DNA from: Pontibacter sp. G13
GTDB taxonomy: Bacteria; Bacteroidota; Bacteroidia; J057
Assembly: GCF_031851795.1 (NCBI RefSeq)
Contig: NZ_CP134696.1
Span: forward strand, 6,448,001 to 6,512,000
DNA: 64,000 nt
Direction of reading: 5' to 3'
The notes beneath the pieces were generated by a model. It was not told where the DNA came from and did no database searches. It saw only the letters and a program-made list of their open reading frames with translations. Below, piece after piece: positions 26,533 through 35,538 of the stretch. The translations under genes and the position numbers were made by a program. Position 1 is the stretch's first letter, and every line of letters starts with the position of its first letter.

Positions 26533-27858
26533 ATGGTGATCAAGAACCTTTTTGCCCTGGAGGTATTGGACTCCCGAGGCAATCCAACTGTAGAAGTTCA
26601 TTGCGAATTGGACAATGGGATTATTGGCAAAGCTATGGTCCCTTCTGGTGCATCTACTGGCGAACGTGAAGCTGCCGAGCTAAGAGACCATGACCCTCAT
26701 CGGTATGGAGGCAAAGGCGTCAAGCAGGCAGTGAACCATGTCAATGTCGAACTCGCCAATGCCTTGCGGGGTATGCAAGTGACGAAGCAACGGGAAATCG
26801 ACTATGCCATGATCGATCTCGACGGGACTCCCAACAAAAGCCGTCTTGGTGCCAACGCCATTTTGGGCGTTTCCTTGGCAGTCGCTCAAACGGCTGCCCG
26901 CGCGATGAATATGCCACTTTACCGGTACATCGGCGGAATCAATGCTTGCAAACTTCCTGTGCCATGCATGAATGTCTTGAATGGCGGGGTACATGCTCAA
27001 AATCGGGTGGATTTTCAGGAGTTCATGATCGCGCCTCACAATGCCCCGGACTTTGCGAATGCAATCCGCATGGGCGTGGAGACCTTCCATCAGCTCAAAA
27101 AAGTCCTGCATGATCACGGCCTGAATACCGGAGTAGGGGATGAGGGCGGTTATGCGCCGGATCTGAAGTCCAATGAGGAAGCGGTGGAAATGATTCTCCG
27201 AGCCATTGAAGCTGCTGGATATCGACCTGGTGAAGATATTTCCATTTGTCTCGATCCCGCTACCAGCGAAATGTGGCAGGGTGATGGTACCTACAAATTC
27301 TTCAAATCCGACCAATCTGTGAAGACTTCTGCCGAGATGGTGGAGTTGTTTCAAGGATGGCTCAAAAAGTACCCTATCGTGTTGTTGGAAGACGGTCTGG
27401 GGGAAAATGACTGGGAGGGTTGGCAGAATATGACCAAGGAACTGGGGAGTCGGGTAGAACTGGTCGGGGATGATATTTTCGTGACCAACAAGGACATTCT
27501 TCAGCAGGCCATCCATGAAGGGGTTGGTAATTCGATCCTCATCAAGCTCAATCAGATCGGCACCATGACCGAAACGCTGGAGACCGTGGAGCTTGCTCAA
27601 GGAAATGGCTACAACTGCTTTGTCTCCCATCGGTCCGGCGAAACAGAGGATACGACCATCGCCGACCTGACGGTCGCAATTGGGGCAGGCCACCTCAAGA
27701 CTGGCTCAGGATGCCGAGGGGAACGAATCGCCAAATTCAATCAGCTTCTCAGAATTGAGCGGGACCTCGGAGATCGAGCTACATTCGCAGGAAAAGGAAC
27801 CTTCAAGCATGCGATGCTGGCCAATGGACCTGCTGGAGAGCATGCCACTGACGCATGA
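26533..27858 (+). CDS. eno: Enolase
   Basis: A 441-residue phosphopyruvate hydratase, the glycolytic enzyme that interconverts 2-phosphoglycerate and phosphoenolpyruvate. Motifs include [29 protein letters not shown] (the SGAST active-site loop), [11 protein letters not shown] containing the catalytic Lys region, [17 protein letters not shown] and [20 protein letters not shown]. The start at 26533 ([16 protein letters not shown]) is the family start; 36 codons of open frame upstream are not conserved. It converges with the HD phosphohydrolase gene 27 bases further on. Confidence 0.98.
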   Translation: MVIKNLFALEVLDSRGNPTVEVHCELDNGIIGKAMVPSGASTGEREAAELRDHDPHRYGGKGVKQAVNHVNVELANALRGMQVTKQREIDYAMIDLDGTPNKSRLGANAILGVSLAVAQTAARAMNMPLYRYIGGINACKLPVPCMNVLNGGVHAQNRVDFQEFMIAPHNAPDFANAIRMGVETFHQLKKVLHDHGLNTGVGDEGGYAPDLKSNEEAVEMILRAIEAAGYRPGEDISICLDPATSEMWQGDGTYKFFKSDQSVKTSAEMVELFQGWLKKYPIVLLEDGLGENDWEGWQNMTKELGSRVELVGDDIFVTNKDILQQAIHEGVGNSILIKLNQIGTMTETLETVELAQGNGYNCFVSHRSGETEDTTIADLTVAIGAGHLKTGSGCRGERIAKFNQLLRIERDLGDRATFAGKGTFKHAMLANGPAGEHATDA

Positions 27859-27885
27859 AGGGAGGATGAGCCGGGAGACCCTCGC

Positions 27886-29142
27886 TTATGACAAGCCCGC
27901 GGGGGTCTTCCGCAATTCCTCTGGGAAACAGATATAGTATTTGGTGACTGGAGAGGCCAGTGCATGAATGTTGTCCATGTCCGAGGCCTCCGCAAGATCG
28001 AGGACTTCTCCGGACTTATGCCACACGAGAATCGGCTCGTGATTGCCTTCGATGTAGGCTTGGTTGGAGACTTTGCCCCCAAACACGTAGTATTTGACTT
28101 CTTCCTCGGTACAGCCAGAATGCTTCATCCAAGCTTTGCGCAGCTCGGCAAGTTCGCCTTCGTCTATCGGATTCGAACGCATGTTGAGCTTGAGCAGATT
28201 GCGGCTTAGGATGCGTTTGCAAAGATCAGAAAGGACCCGATCCTCGGAAAACTGCCATTTCTTGAGGTGGAAATCGATGTCGTTGTCATCCAGCAGATTG
28301 AATCGATCCAGTACTTCTTGGGTCAAATCTTCGGTGCTGATGGATTGGTGGAAAAAGTATCCCAGGTTTTCATCCAGAAATACAGGTTCGCCCTGCTCTA
28401 CGAGTTCTCGGACGCGCTTGAGACAATTGACCAAGAGGTATTCCGCAGTCATGGCAGCCTTGTGGAGATATACCTGCCAGTACATCAGCCTTCGTGCGAT
28501 GATGAATTTTTCCAGAGAGTAGATCCCTTTGTATTCGCAGACCAACTCGTCTTTATGGACATTGAGGATTTTGATGATTCTGTCAATTCCCACAATGCCT
28601 TCAGCTACCCCTGTGAAAAAGGAATCCCGAATCAGGTAATCCATTCGATCCATGTCCAGCTGGCTAGAGACCAATTGGTGGAGGAATTTCCGAGGATAAT
28701 CCCCTGTGAAGATGTCGATGGCCATATCCAGTTCGCCACCAAATTGACGATTGAGCATTTCCATCAAGGCGAGGCTCATACGTTCATGATGAAGACCGGG
28801 GATGATCACCCGTTCAAGCGCATGGGAATACGGTCCGTGGCCAAGGTCGTGCATCAAGATGGCCGTGAGTGCGGAGAAGTATTCTTCGTCCGAAATCTCG
28901 ACTTCTTTTCTACGGAGGGTATCCAGTGCTTGGCGCATGAGGTGCATAGCGCCGAGGGCGTGGTTGAATCGGGAGTGGACGGCGCCGGGATAGACGAGTG
29001 AGCCCAGGCCCATCTGCTTGATCCGTCGGAGGCGTTGAAAGGGGGGCGTATCGATCAGTGGGAGGATCGCTCCTTTTTGAACCTCAATGAACCCATGCAC
29101 GGGGTCATTGATGATCTTGTTGAGGGTAGTGGTTTTTTCCAA
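27886..29142 (-). CDS. HD-domain phosphohydrolase (dGTPase-like)
   Basis: A 418-residue HD-superfamily enzyme. The metal-binding signature is spread as expected: HSRFNHALGAMHLM (first His), AILMHDLGHGPYSHALE (the HD pair) and SSQLDMDRMDYLIRDSFFTG (Asp). This is the YdhJ-type group related to dNTP triphosphohydrolases and SAMHD1, so dNTP or nucleotide hydrolysis is plausible. The conserved N-terminus KIINDPVHGFIEV begins at a TTG codon at 29142; no in-frame ATG lies near it, so I accept TTG. It is divergent from the VWA membrane protein gene. Confidence 0.88.
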   Translation of the reverse strand: MEKTTTLNKIINDPVHGFIEVQKGAILPLIDTPPFQRLRRIKQMGLGSLVYPGAVHSRFNHALGAMHLMRQALDTLRRKEVEISDEEYFSALTAILMHDLGHGPYSHALERVIIPGLHHERMSLALMEMLNRQFGGELDMAIDIFTGDYPRKFLHQLVSSQLDMDRMDYLIRDSFFTGVAEGIVGIDRIIKILNVHKDELVCEYKGIYSLEKFIIARRLMYWQVYLHKAAMTAEYLLVNCLKRVRELVEQGEPVFLDENLGYFFHQSISTEDLTQEVLDRFNLLDDNDIDFHLKKWQFSEDRVLSDLCKRILSRNLLKLNMRSNPIDEGELAELRKAWMKHSGCTEEEVKYYVFGGKVSNQAYIEGNHEPILVWHKSGEVLDLAEASDMDNIHALASPVTKYYICFPEELRKTPAGLS

Positions 29143-29199
29143 GTCCGGAGGTTCATTTGTCGAGGCAATTTAGGAAATAACCCGTACTTTCATCATGCA

Positions 29200-30621
29200 A
29201 TGTGGAAGTGTTTGCTCCGAATTCTCTACGGTGGGAAACGGGAAACGAGTCTGTTGATCTATCTGCTACTCCCGTCTCTTTTGTTGGGCCAATCTCATGA
29301 TTGGACCCTGGGAGGCCTTCGGGCAAAACGAGCGGATCTCACTGTCCCTCAGCCTGTGATGGTGCTTTCGGATCAATATCCTCAGCTCACCGCCATCTTG
29401 GAGGGGCAATCCTCCTTCCTGAATCAACTGCCTGCGGATTCCATCTCTCTTCAAGTCAATGAGGCTCCAGCCCGGGTCCTTTCCTTTCGGGAGGGGATGC
29501 CCAAATATCCCTTTTTGGTGGGATTGGTCTTGGATCTCTCGCTAGAGTCCTCCGAATGGCAGGATGTAAGCAATGTCGGAAAAACCGATCCCGAACCCAC
29601 TTCCGACAACCTTCGCTACCAAACCGACGCTGCGATTTCCTTTCTCCAAAGCCTTCAATATCCCAAAGATTCCGCACTGGTCATCGGGGTGTCTGATGGT
29701 ACCGCGCATACGGATCTGAATGATCATGTGCCGGGTATGCAGGCTGTGCTGGAAACTTGGCAGCCGCTTCCGGGCAGGTCGCTATATGACGGCATGCAGC
29801 TAGGATTGGAAAGCCTGATGCCGCATGAAGGACGAAAAGCTGTGGTAGTGGTGACTGCCGGCAAGGATGTAGGCTCTGGGACCCCTGCGCAAGTGGTCGC
29901 GCGATCGGCCCAGCTACAGCGAATTCCCGTGTACGTGATTTGGGTTGGAGATGCGCCGGATGTAGCGATGGAGCGAATCGCCCGAAATTCTGGAGGAGCC
30001 CTGATCACCACAGAATCATTTCGTATGCTGGGCCCCACGATTTTGGGATTGAGCGAATTTTTGCAATCGGTATTCGAGTTGCGGTACGAAGTGAATGAGC
30101 AGATCGAATCTGCCCCGGTAAGGCACAACCTTCACGTTACCTTCCAGAGAGGTGAAAAAGCCCTTGAAATGGATGTGGCCTATCAAATCCCTGAGGATGT
30201 CGTGAGTGCAATTGTCAAGTCGAAACAGACTTCTGAACGGCCTTCCATCTGGGCGATCTTGGGTTCGTTACTGGCGGTAGGATTGGGCGTGGCGTTATTT
30301 TTGTGGCTGAGGAGTCGTGTACCCGGAGGGGCTAGCAGTGGGGTTGTTGTGCCTGCGATTATGGAGGCGAAACTGGATGGCCGTAAGCATTTGCTTCAAG
30401 TGCGGGTGAATATTCCCAATCGTGACTTGGCTGCTCGTTTGACTTTGGAAACCCAGCAAGGGACGCCCGTCAAGGCATTTGTACTGAAGGGCGAGGCGAA
30501 AAAGGCGGACCTCGACATCTCCGATTTGCCTGCGGGGATCTATCATGGGAAACTCCACAATGACGGGCTAGTATCAGAGGTCCGTGAGATCGTATGGAAT
30601 CCCGACCACAAAACCGAATAG
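29200..30621 (+). CDS. VWA-domain inner-membrane protein with a T9SS-CTD-like cytoplasmic tail
   Basis: A 473-residue protein. Residues 1-30 form a signal sequence. Residues 100-300 form a von Willebrand factor A domain with a partial MIDAS (LDLSLES at 111-117, and VVVTAGKDVGSG at about 216-227). A transmembrane helix spans 350-371 (IWAILGSLLAVGLGVALFLW), followed by RSR. The final 80 residues resemble a T9SS C-terminal domain: LTLETQQGTPVKAF, then LDISDLPAGIYHGKL and VREIVWN. By the positive-inside rule that domain should be cytoplasmic, where it could not act as a sorting signal. It lies 165 bases upstream of porX on the same strand and may be cotranscribed. Role unknown. Confidence 0.78.
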   Translation: MWKCLLRILYGGKRETSLLIYLLLPSLLLGQSHDWTLGGLRAKRADLTVPQPVMVLSDQYPQLTAILEGQSSFLNQLPADSISLQVNEAPARVLSFREGMPKYPFLVGLVLDLSLESSEWQDVSNVGKTDPEPTSDNLRYQTDAAISFLQSLQYPKDSALVIGVSDGTAHTDLNDHVPGMQAVLETWQPLPGRSLYDGMQLGLESLMPHEGRKAVVVVTAGKDVGSGTPAQVVARSAQLQRIPVYVIWVGDAPDVAMERIARNSGGALITTESFRMLGPTILGLSEFLQSVFELRYEVNEQIESAPVRHNLHVTFQRGEKALEMDVAYQIPEDVVSAIVKSKQTSERPSIWAILGSLLAVGLGVALFLWLRSRVPGGASSGVVVPAIMEAKLDGRKHLLQVRVNIPNRDLAARLTLETQQGTPVKAFVLKGEAKKADLDISDLPAGIYHGKLHNDGLVSEVREIVWNPDHKTE

Positions 30622-30786
30622 CCCACGGGCCGTATCATCCGAATCTGGTAATTCCTGCAAACCAAAGGGATTCGTCCCTATCTTCCCGTTCTTTTTCAAC
30701 CTTCAGCCAGAATCAGGCGAGGGATGTATTCAAAAAATCAAATACAGGTCTTAGAATCGACCATTCACCAATTACAAAAAGACACA

Positions 30787-32358
30787 ATGGCAAACGCAAA
30801 AATCCTGTGGGTAGATGATGAAGTCGAGTTGCTCAAGGCGCATATCATGTTCCTCAAAGGCAAGGAATTCGATGTGGAATCCGTGAGCAATGGCGTGGAC
30901 GCTTTGGAGATGATTCAGGAGCAAGCCTACGATGTCGTGTTTTTGGATGAACAAATGCCGGGCATGGATGGCCTAACCGTACTTGGAGAGATTCAACGGA
31001 TCAATCCCAATATCCCCGTCATCATGATCACCAAGTCCGAAGAGGAGCAGATCATGGAAGACGCTTTGGGGGCTCAGATCACCGATTACCTCATTAAACC
31101 GGTGAAACCCAGCCAGATTCTACTCGCCTTGAAGAAGGTGTTGGAAAATAAGCGATTGATCACTGAGCGCGTCAACTCTGGATACCAGCAGGACTTTCGG
31201 AATATCGCCATGCAGTTTTTCGAAGCGAATAGCCACGAGGATTGGATGGACATCTACCGCAAGCTCATGTTCTGGGAGGGGAAGATGGAGGAGAATGTCG
31301 ACAAGAGCATGGAGGAGGTCCTCAATCACCAGCTCGCGGAGGCCAATACGAACTTTGGTCGGTTTGTCGCTCGAAATTATCTGGATTGGGTAAACTCCCG
31401 TGATTTGGTGGATCGTCCCCTGCTTTCCCCCGATATTATTCCCCAGACGGTATTTCCCCATTTGGATGGAGGGTATGACAGTGTCTTCTTCATCTTGGTG
31501 GACTGCCTTCGATTTGACCAATGGAAAGCTTTTGAAGCGCTCGTTGCTGAGCATTTCTACGTAGACCGAGAGGATGCCTACTTCTCTATCTTGCCGACTG
31601 CTACCCAATATGCCCGAAATGCCATTTTCTCAGGCATGATGCCGTTGGAAATTTCCCAGCGATACGCCAACTACTGGAAGAATGACGACGAAGAGGGAGG
31701 CAAGAACCTGCATGAGGCGGATCTGTTGGCGCAGCAATTGAAGCGCAATCGCATCAATGCCAAGTATAGCTATCACAAGGTGATTACCCCCGATGATGGC
31801 AAAAACTTGGCGGACAATATTCACAATCTCCTCAACAATGATCTGAATTTCATTGTCTACAACTTCATCGATTTGCTTTCCCACTCTCGGACGGAAATGA
31901 ATATCATCAAGGAGTTGGCGCCCAATGAAGCTGCTTATCGCTCTCTTTCCCGATCTTGGTTGGAGTATTCTCCGCTGATGAAAGCCCTCCAGCAATTGAG
32001 CAAGAAAAACGTCAAGATCATTCTCACCACCGACCATGGTACGATCCGCGTCAAGAAGCCCGTTCGGATCATTGGCGACCGTACCACCACCACCAATCTG
32101 CGCTACAAGCAGGGAAAAAACCTCAATTACGACGAGAAGGCGAAGTATCTGTTTACCATTCGGAAGCCTGAGGATGCCATGCTCCCCAAGACCCGAGTGA
32201 GTAGTACCTATGTCTTCACGATGGAGGATTACTTCTTCGCCTATCCCAATAATTACAATTACTATGTCAATTATTTCCGGGATACCTTCCAACATGGAGG
32301 AATCAGCTTGGAAGAACAGGTCATTCCCATTATTGAATTGTCTCCCAAAAACCGATAG
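30787..32358 (+). CDS. porX: PorX: response regulator with PglZ domain (T9SS regulator)
   Basis: A 523-residue protein. Residues 1-125 are a receiver domain with the acidic pair in LWVDDE, phospho-acceptor Asp54 (VVFLDEQMPGMDG), the switch Thr in IMITKSE and Lys in YLIKPVKP. Residues 200-520 are a PglZ/alkaline phosphatase-superfamily domain, with metal-site segments FFILVDCLRFDQW, PTATQYARNAIFSG and ILTTDHGTIRVKKP. In Porphyromonas and Flavobacterium this exact architecture is PorX, which with the kinase PorY and an ECF sigma factor controls the type IX secretion system, and whose PglZ domain acts on oligonucleotides. T9SS substrates in this window make the assignment firm. The start at 30787 (MANAKILWVDDE) is standard. 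Confidence 0.95.
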   Translation: MANAKILWVDDEVELLKAHIMFLKGKEFDVESVSNGVDALEMIQEQAYDVVFLDEQMPGMDGLTVLGEIQRINPNIPVIMITKSEEEQIMEDALGAQITDYLIKPVKPSQILLALKKVLENKRLITERVNSGYQQDFRNIAMQFFEANSHEDWMDIYRKLMFWEGKMEENVDKSMEEVLNHQLAEANTNFGRFVARNYLDWVNSRDLVDRPLLSPDIIPQTVFPHLDGGYDSVFFILVDCLRFDQWKAFEALVAEHFYVDREDAYFSILPTATQYARNAIFSGMMPLEISQRYANYWKNDDEEGGKNLHEADLLAQQLKRNRINAKYSYHKVITPDDGKNLADNIHNLLNNDLNFIVYNFIDLLSHSRTEMNIIKELAPNEAAYRSLSRSWLEYSPLMKALQQLSKKNVKIILTTDHGTIRVKKPVRIIGDRTTTTNLRYKQGKNLNYDEKAKYLFTIRKPEDAMLPKTRVSSTYVFTMEDYFFAYPNNYNYYVNYFRDTFQHGGISLEEQVIPIIELSPKNR

Positions 32359-32527
32359 GGACAGCCGAGAATTTTGTCAGGCTGAAAAGCCAGAAGGTGT
32401 TGTAAATCAGGAGATGAGCTTGCGTTCGCAAATGGCAAATATTCCGGCAAAATGTACATGAAACCATTCCAAAATTTTGGTACATTTGCGATCAAAACGA
32501 GGAGTTGCCAGTAGGGTAGTTTGATCG

Positions 32528-32950
32528 ATGAATGAGGAATTATACACCAGTAAGGCTGAAGCCGACAATTTAGGCATCGCCAGACAGATACTTGAGGCGG
32601 CATCATCGTCGCGAGTGTTTGCGTTGTATGGGAATTTGGGAGCAGGTAAGACTACCCTGGTAAAGCGATTTTGCGAAGTCCTCGGAGTAACTGAATCGGT
32701 GACGAGTCCCACTTTCACCTTGGTCAATGAGTATCAAGGAGAGGACGGAAGAGTTTGCCATTTTGATTTTTATCGAATCAAATCTGAATGGGAAGCTTAC
32801 GACATGGGATGTGCAGAGTATTTTGACTCTGGAGACTATTGCTTTGTAGAATGGCCTGAGCGCGTCGATAGCCTCTTGCCGCCTGATATGGCACAAATTC
32901 ATATCGAATCAATGGGTGAAACCGAACGCGCAATTCGACTAATTTTCTGA
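32528..32950 (+). CDS. tsaE: TsaE, tRNA threonylcarbamoyladenosine biosynthesis ATPase
   Basis: A 140-residue protein with Walker A LYGNLGAGKTTLVKRF, then SPTFTLVNEYQ and HFDFYRIKS, all typical of TsaE (YjeE). It works with TsaB, TsaC and TsaD to make the t6A37 modification of ANN-decoding tRNAs, using ATP hydrolysis to reset the complex. Only 3 bases separate its stop codon from the alanine dehydrogenase start, so the two are cotranscribed; the porX-tsaE-ald order is one I recall from other Bacteroidota. Confidence 0.96.
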   Translation: MNEELYTSKAEADNLGIARQILEAASSSRVFALYGNLGAGKTTLVKRFCEVLGVTESVTSPTFTLVNEYQGEDGRVCHFDFYRIKSEWEAYDMGCAEYFDSGDYCFVEWPERVDSLLPPDMAQIHIESMGETERAIRLIF

Positions 32951-32953
32951 GGA

Positions 32954-34198
32954 ATGGGTAAGCGAGAGTTTTCTTTGGACAGGGGGTTGTTTTCGGATGT
33001 GTTTCCGGGTTCATGGGCCATGCCCCAAGAATTGGCCGTGAAATCACAGAAAACACGCAAAAGTCTTCGAATTGGGGTTCCCAAGGAAACCTTCTATCAG
33101 GAAAATCGAGTGGCCATCACGCCAGATACCGTAGGGGTTTTGGTAGCCAATGGGCATCAAGTCTTCATCGAGCATGAAGCTGGAAAGGGCGCTCGCTATG
33201 CAGACACGGATTTTTCGGAAGAAGGAGCGGTGATCTGTTACAAAGTGGAGGATGTCTTCAAGCAAGCTGATATCATCCTCAAGGTATCCCCCCTTTCCAA
33301 GCTAGAGCTCAATCTGCTCCGCGAAAATCAGGTGCTCTTCTCAGCTGTCAATCTGGGGTCTCTCTCCCCGGACTACCTCAACGCACTCATCAAAAAGAAC
33401 ATCACGGCCATCGGCTTCGAATTTTATCGGAGTTCAGATGGCTCTTTGCCTTTGGTGCAGATGATGTCCGAGATTGCGGGCGTTTCCTCGATTCATATCG
33501 CTTCCGAATTGCTGACAGGTCACAATGAAGGTCAGGGAATATTGCTCGGAGGGATCACGGGTATTCCTCCCGCTGAAATCACCATTGTCGGAGCTGGAAC
33601 AGTCGGATTCAACGCCGCACAGACTGCCATGGGAATGGGCGCACGGGTGCGAATCATCGACGAGGAGATCTATAAACTGAGACGGATCGAGAAGGAGCTA
33701 GGGATCAATGTCTACACGTCCGTCGCTCAGCGCAATTATATCAGGGAGGCAGTGATTGCTTCCGATGTGGTGATCGGGGCCGCATATCGTGAAGGCCAAC
33801 GCGCACCGATGGTTGTGTCTGAGGACATGATCAAGGAAATGAAGGATGGTGCGGTCATCATCGATGTGTCGATTGATCAAGGGGGGTGTATCGAAACCAG
33901 TCGCGTATCCACCCACGATCAGCCTACCTTTGTCAAGCACGGAGTCATTCATTATTGTGTGCCCAATATCGCTTCCCGAGTGGCTAGAACTGCTTCTATA
34001 GCCATCAGCAATATCCTCGGACCTCTGCTCGTCCAGATTGGAGATTCTGGAGGGCTAGACAATCTCGTCAAATACAATGACGGTCTCAAGCAAGGGATCT
34101 ACATCTACCGCCGTCATCTCACCAAGAAGAACATCGCCAACCTGTTTGGCATGAGCATGAACTATCGAGACATCGAATTGCTCATCGTTACGATGTAG
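32954..34198 (+). CDS. ald: Alanine dehydrogenase
   Basis: A 414-residue NAD-dependent alanine dehydrogenase (AlaDH/PntA N-terminal family), which interconverts alanine and pyruvate plus ammonia. Motifs include IGVPKETFYQENRVAITPD with the substrate Arg and Lys, the nucleotide-binding EITIVGAGTVGFNAAQTAMG, and a C-terminal HYCVPNIASRVARTAS containing the catalytic region. The N-terminal 38 residues precede the core and fit the somewhat longer Bacteroidota form. It follows tsaE by 3 bases, as an operon. Confidence 0.95.
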   Translation: MGKREFSLDRGLFSDVFPGSWAMPQELAVKSQKTRKSLRIGVPKETFYQENRVAITPDTVGVLVANGHQVFIEHEAGKGARYADTDFSEEGAVICYKVEDVFKQADIILKVSPLSKLELNLLRENQVLFSAVNLGSLSPDYLNALIKKNITAIGFEFYRSSDGSLPLVQMMSEIAGVSSIHIASELLTGHNEGQGILLGGITGIPPAEITIVGAGTVGFNAAQTAMGMGARVRIIDEEIYKLRRIEKELGINVYTSVAQRNYIREAVIASDVVIGAAYREGQRAPMVVSEDMIKEMKDGAVIIDVSIDQGGCIETSRVSTHDQPTFVKHGVIHYCVPNIASRVARTASIAISNILGPLLVQIGDSGGLDNLVKYNDGLKQGIYIYRRHLTKKNIANLFGMSMNYRDIELLIVTM

Positions 34199-34457
34199 GC
34201 TTTCCATTTTTCATTCGAATGTTTTTGTCGGGAAAATGTTGGGGGAAACCGTTTCATTTGTCCCCATAACCTGTAACTTTAACGGGTTCTCCCTATGCCT
34301 GCGGTGATATGATCGAGGGATTTGGAGCAAGGTGTCGACGCTACCGATCCTCAGACAAGGCATCCCCCTTTCACTTGGGTGGTCCTTCTTTCGATTGGTT
34401 GATGCTAGTGCCAATTGCCCTCGTGTGATCTTACTTTTCTTCTGAAATCCATCCGTT

Positions 34458-35195
34458 ATGAAATCATTTGCCCTGATCGCCATACTCTTGACGTCGCTGG
34501 GGGTATCCCAACTATCTGCCCAGAATGTCAAGGAAGGCACTTACGCGTTTTCCAAAAAGCAAAATGAGCCCGGTTTGACGATTGTCATCCAAGGTCAGCC
34601 CAAGAATGTCGAAACGGTCATGCGCACATCGCTCAAGGAATTGACTGGTAAGCGTTCCAAGGAATCCAAAGGGATATTTTCCATCGAAGAGGTCGCCCTA
34701 AGCGGGGGGAAAATGCTCAATGTATATTATCGAATTTCCAAGGCTGGGAAAGACGACCCCAATCATACACGGGTCCATTTCTTCCTCGCTAAAAACGAAA
34801 CGGATTTCTATACCTCCCAAGAGGAGGAGCAAAGCTTCTTGGCAGCGCGATCCTATTTGGAAGACCTTGAGGTGGAAGTGGAGATTTTTGAAATGGAAAT
34901 TCTGGTGAAAAGTCAGGAAAAACTCATCGAGAAAGCCATCGGAGATCACGATCGCATGTTGAGAGATTCCGTGGATTTGGAGGAAAAACGCCTCGAAATC
35001 GTCGAGCGACAAGTCGAAAATCACCAGGAAAGGGAAGAGCAGCTGGATCACATCGATCAAGAAAAGCAGCGCCTTGCCGGATTTAGAGACCGTCTGATCT
35101 CTCTCAAGCAGGTTTATGAGCGTGGCGGAAGTACCGAAGAGCTTCAGCGTGTACGCGGCAGGACGCCTATTGAGGTTTCGCCTAATCAGCGATGA
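34458..35195 (+). CDS. Secreted coiled-coil protein of unknown function
   Basis: A 245-residue protein with signal peptide MKSFALIAILLTSLGVSQLSA. Residues 25-140 form a small alpha/beta-like domain (GLTIVIQGQPKNVETVMRTS and MLNVYYRISKA). Residues 145-225 form a long charged coiled coil (SQEKLIEKAIGDHDR ... RLEIVERQVENHQEREEQ). The C-terminus is short and basic. It is probably periplasmic. It does not resemble a family I can name. It is monocistronic with a strong terminator. Confidence 0.7.
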   Translation: MKSFALIAILLTSLGVSQLSAQNVKEGTYAFSKKQNEPGLTIVIQGQPKNVETVMRTSLKELTGKRSKESKGIFSIEEVALSGGKMLNVYYRISKAGKDDPNHTRVHFFLAKNETDFYTSQEEEQSFLAARSYLEDLEVEVEIFEMEILVKSQEKLIEKAIGDHDRMLRDSVDLEEKRLEIVERQVENHQEREEQLDHIDQEKQRLAGFRDRLISLKQVYERGGSTEELQRVRGRTPIEVSPNQR

Positions 35196-35220
35196 TCCTC
35201 TAAAAATATGCGCAAGCAAG

Positions 35221-35253
35221 ACGCGGGACATCTCAGGATGTTCCGCGTTTTTG
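35221..35253 (+). terminator. Rho-independent terminator after coiled-coil protein gene
   Basis: 12-bp stem ACGCGGGACATC / GATGTTCCGCGT (one G-T pair) with a TCAG loop, running into TTTTT. The rest of the gap to 35538 shows no other feature. Confidence 0.88.
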
Positions 35254-35538
35254 CCTTTTTGGCGGGTCAATACAATTCTCGGGAACTTCTTTCTTCCTTG
35301 ATAATGAATGGTTCCCGTCAAGGTAATCTGGCAACCCCTTTTCTTCCTGAGAGAAATCGAAGTATTGGGATATTTGCTATATTCTCTTTTGGCAATATGA
35401 AATTTGAATTCCCCAACTCTTGTGAAGCAATGAATCTTTGGCTGCTTTGAGCGGCTGCCCACACTTTGGTGGAGGAGCTTTCTAGCAGGGATTCATGAAG
35501 TTGTTGCTGTTATCGGACCACCCAAATACCTGATTGCT

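Noticed and set aside
27874-27910. Hairpin between eno and the HD phosphohydrolase gene
   Set aside because: AGACCCTCGC / GCGGGGGTCT can pair, but it overlaps the 3' end of the HD gene and lacks a T-run, so I do not call a terminator.
31630-32295. 221-codon antisense frame in porX
   Set aside because: PorX motifs lie on the plus strand; the antisense product is low complexity and Ile-rich.
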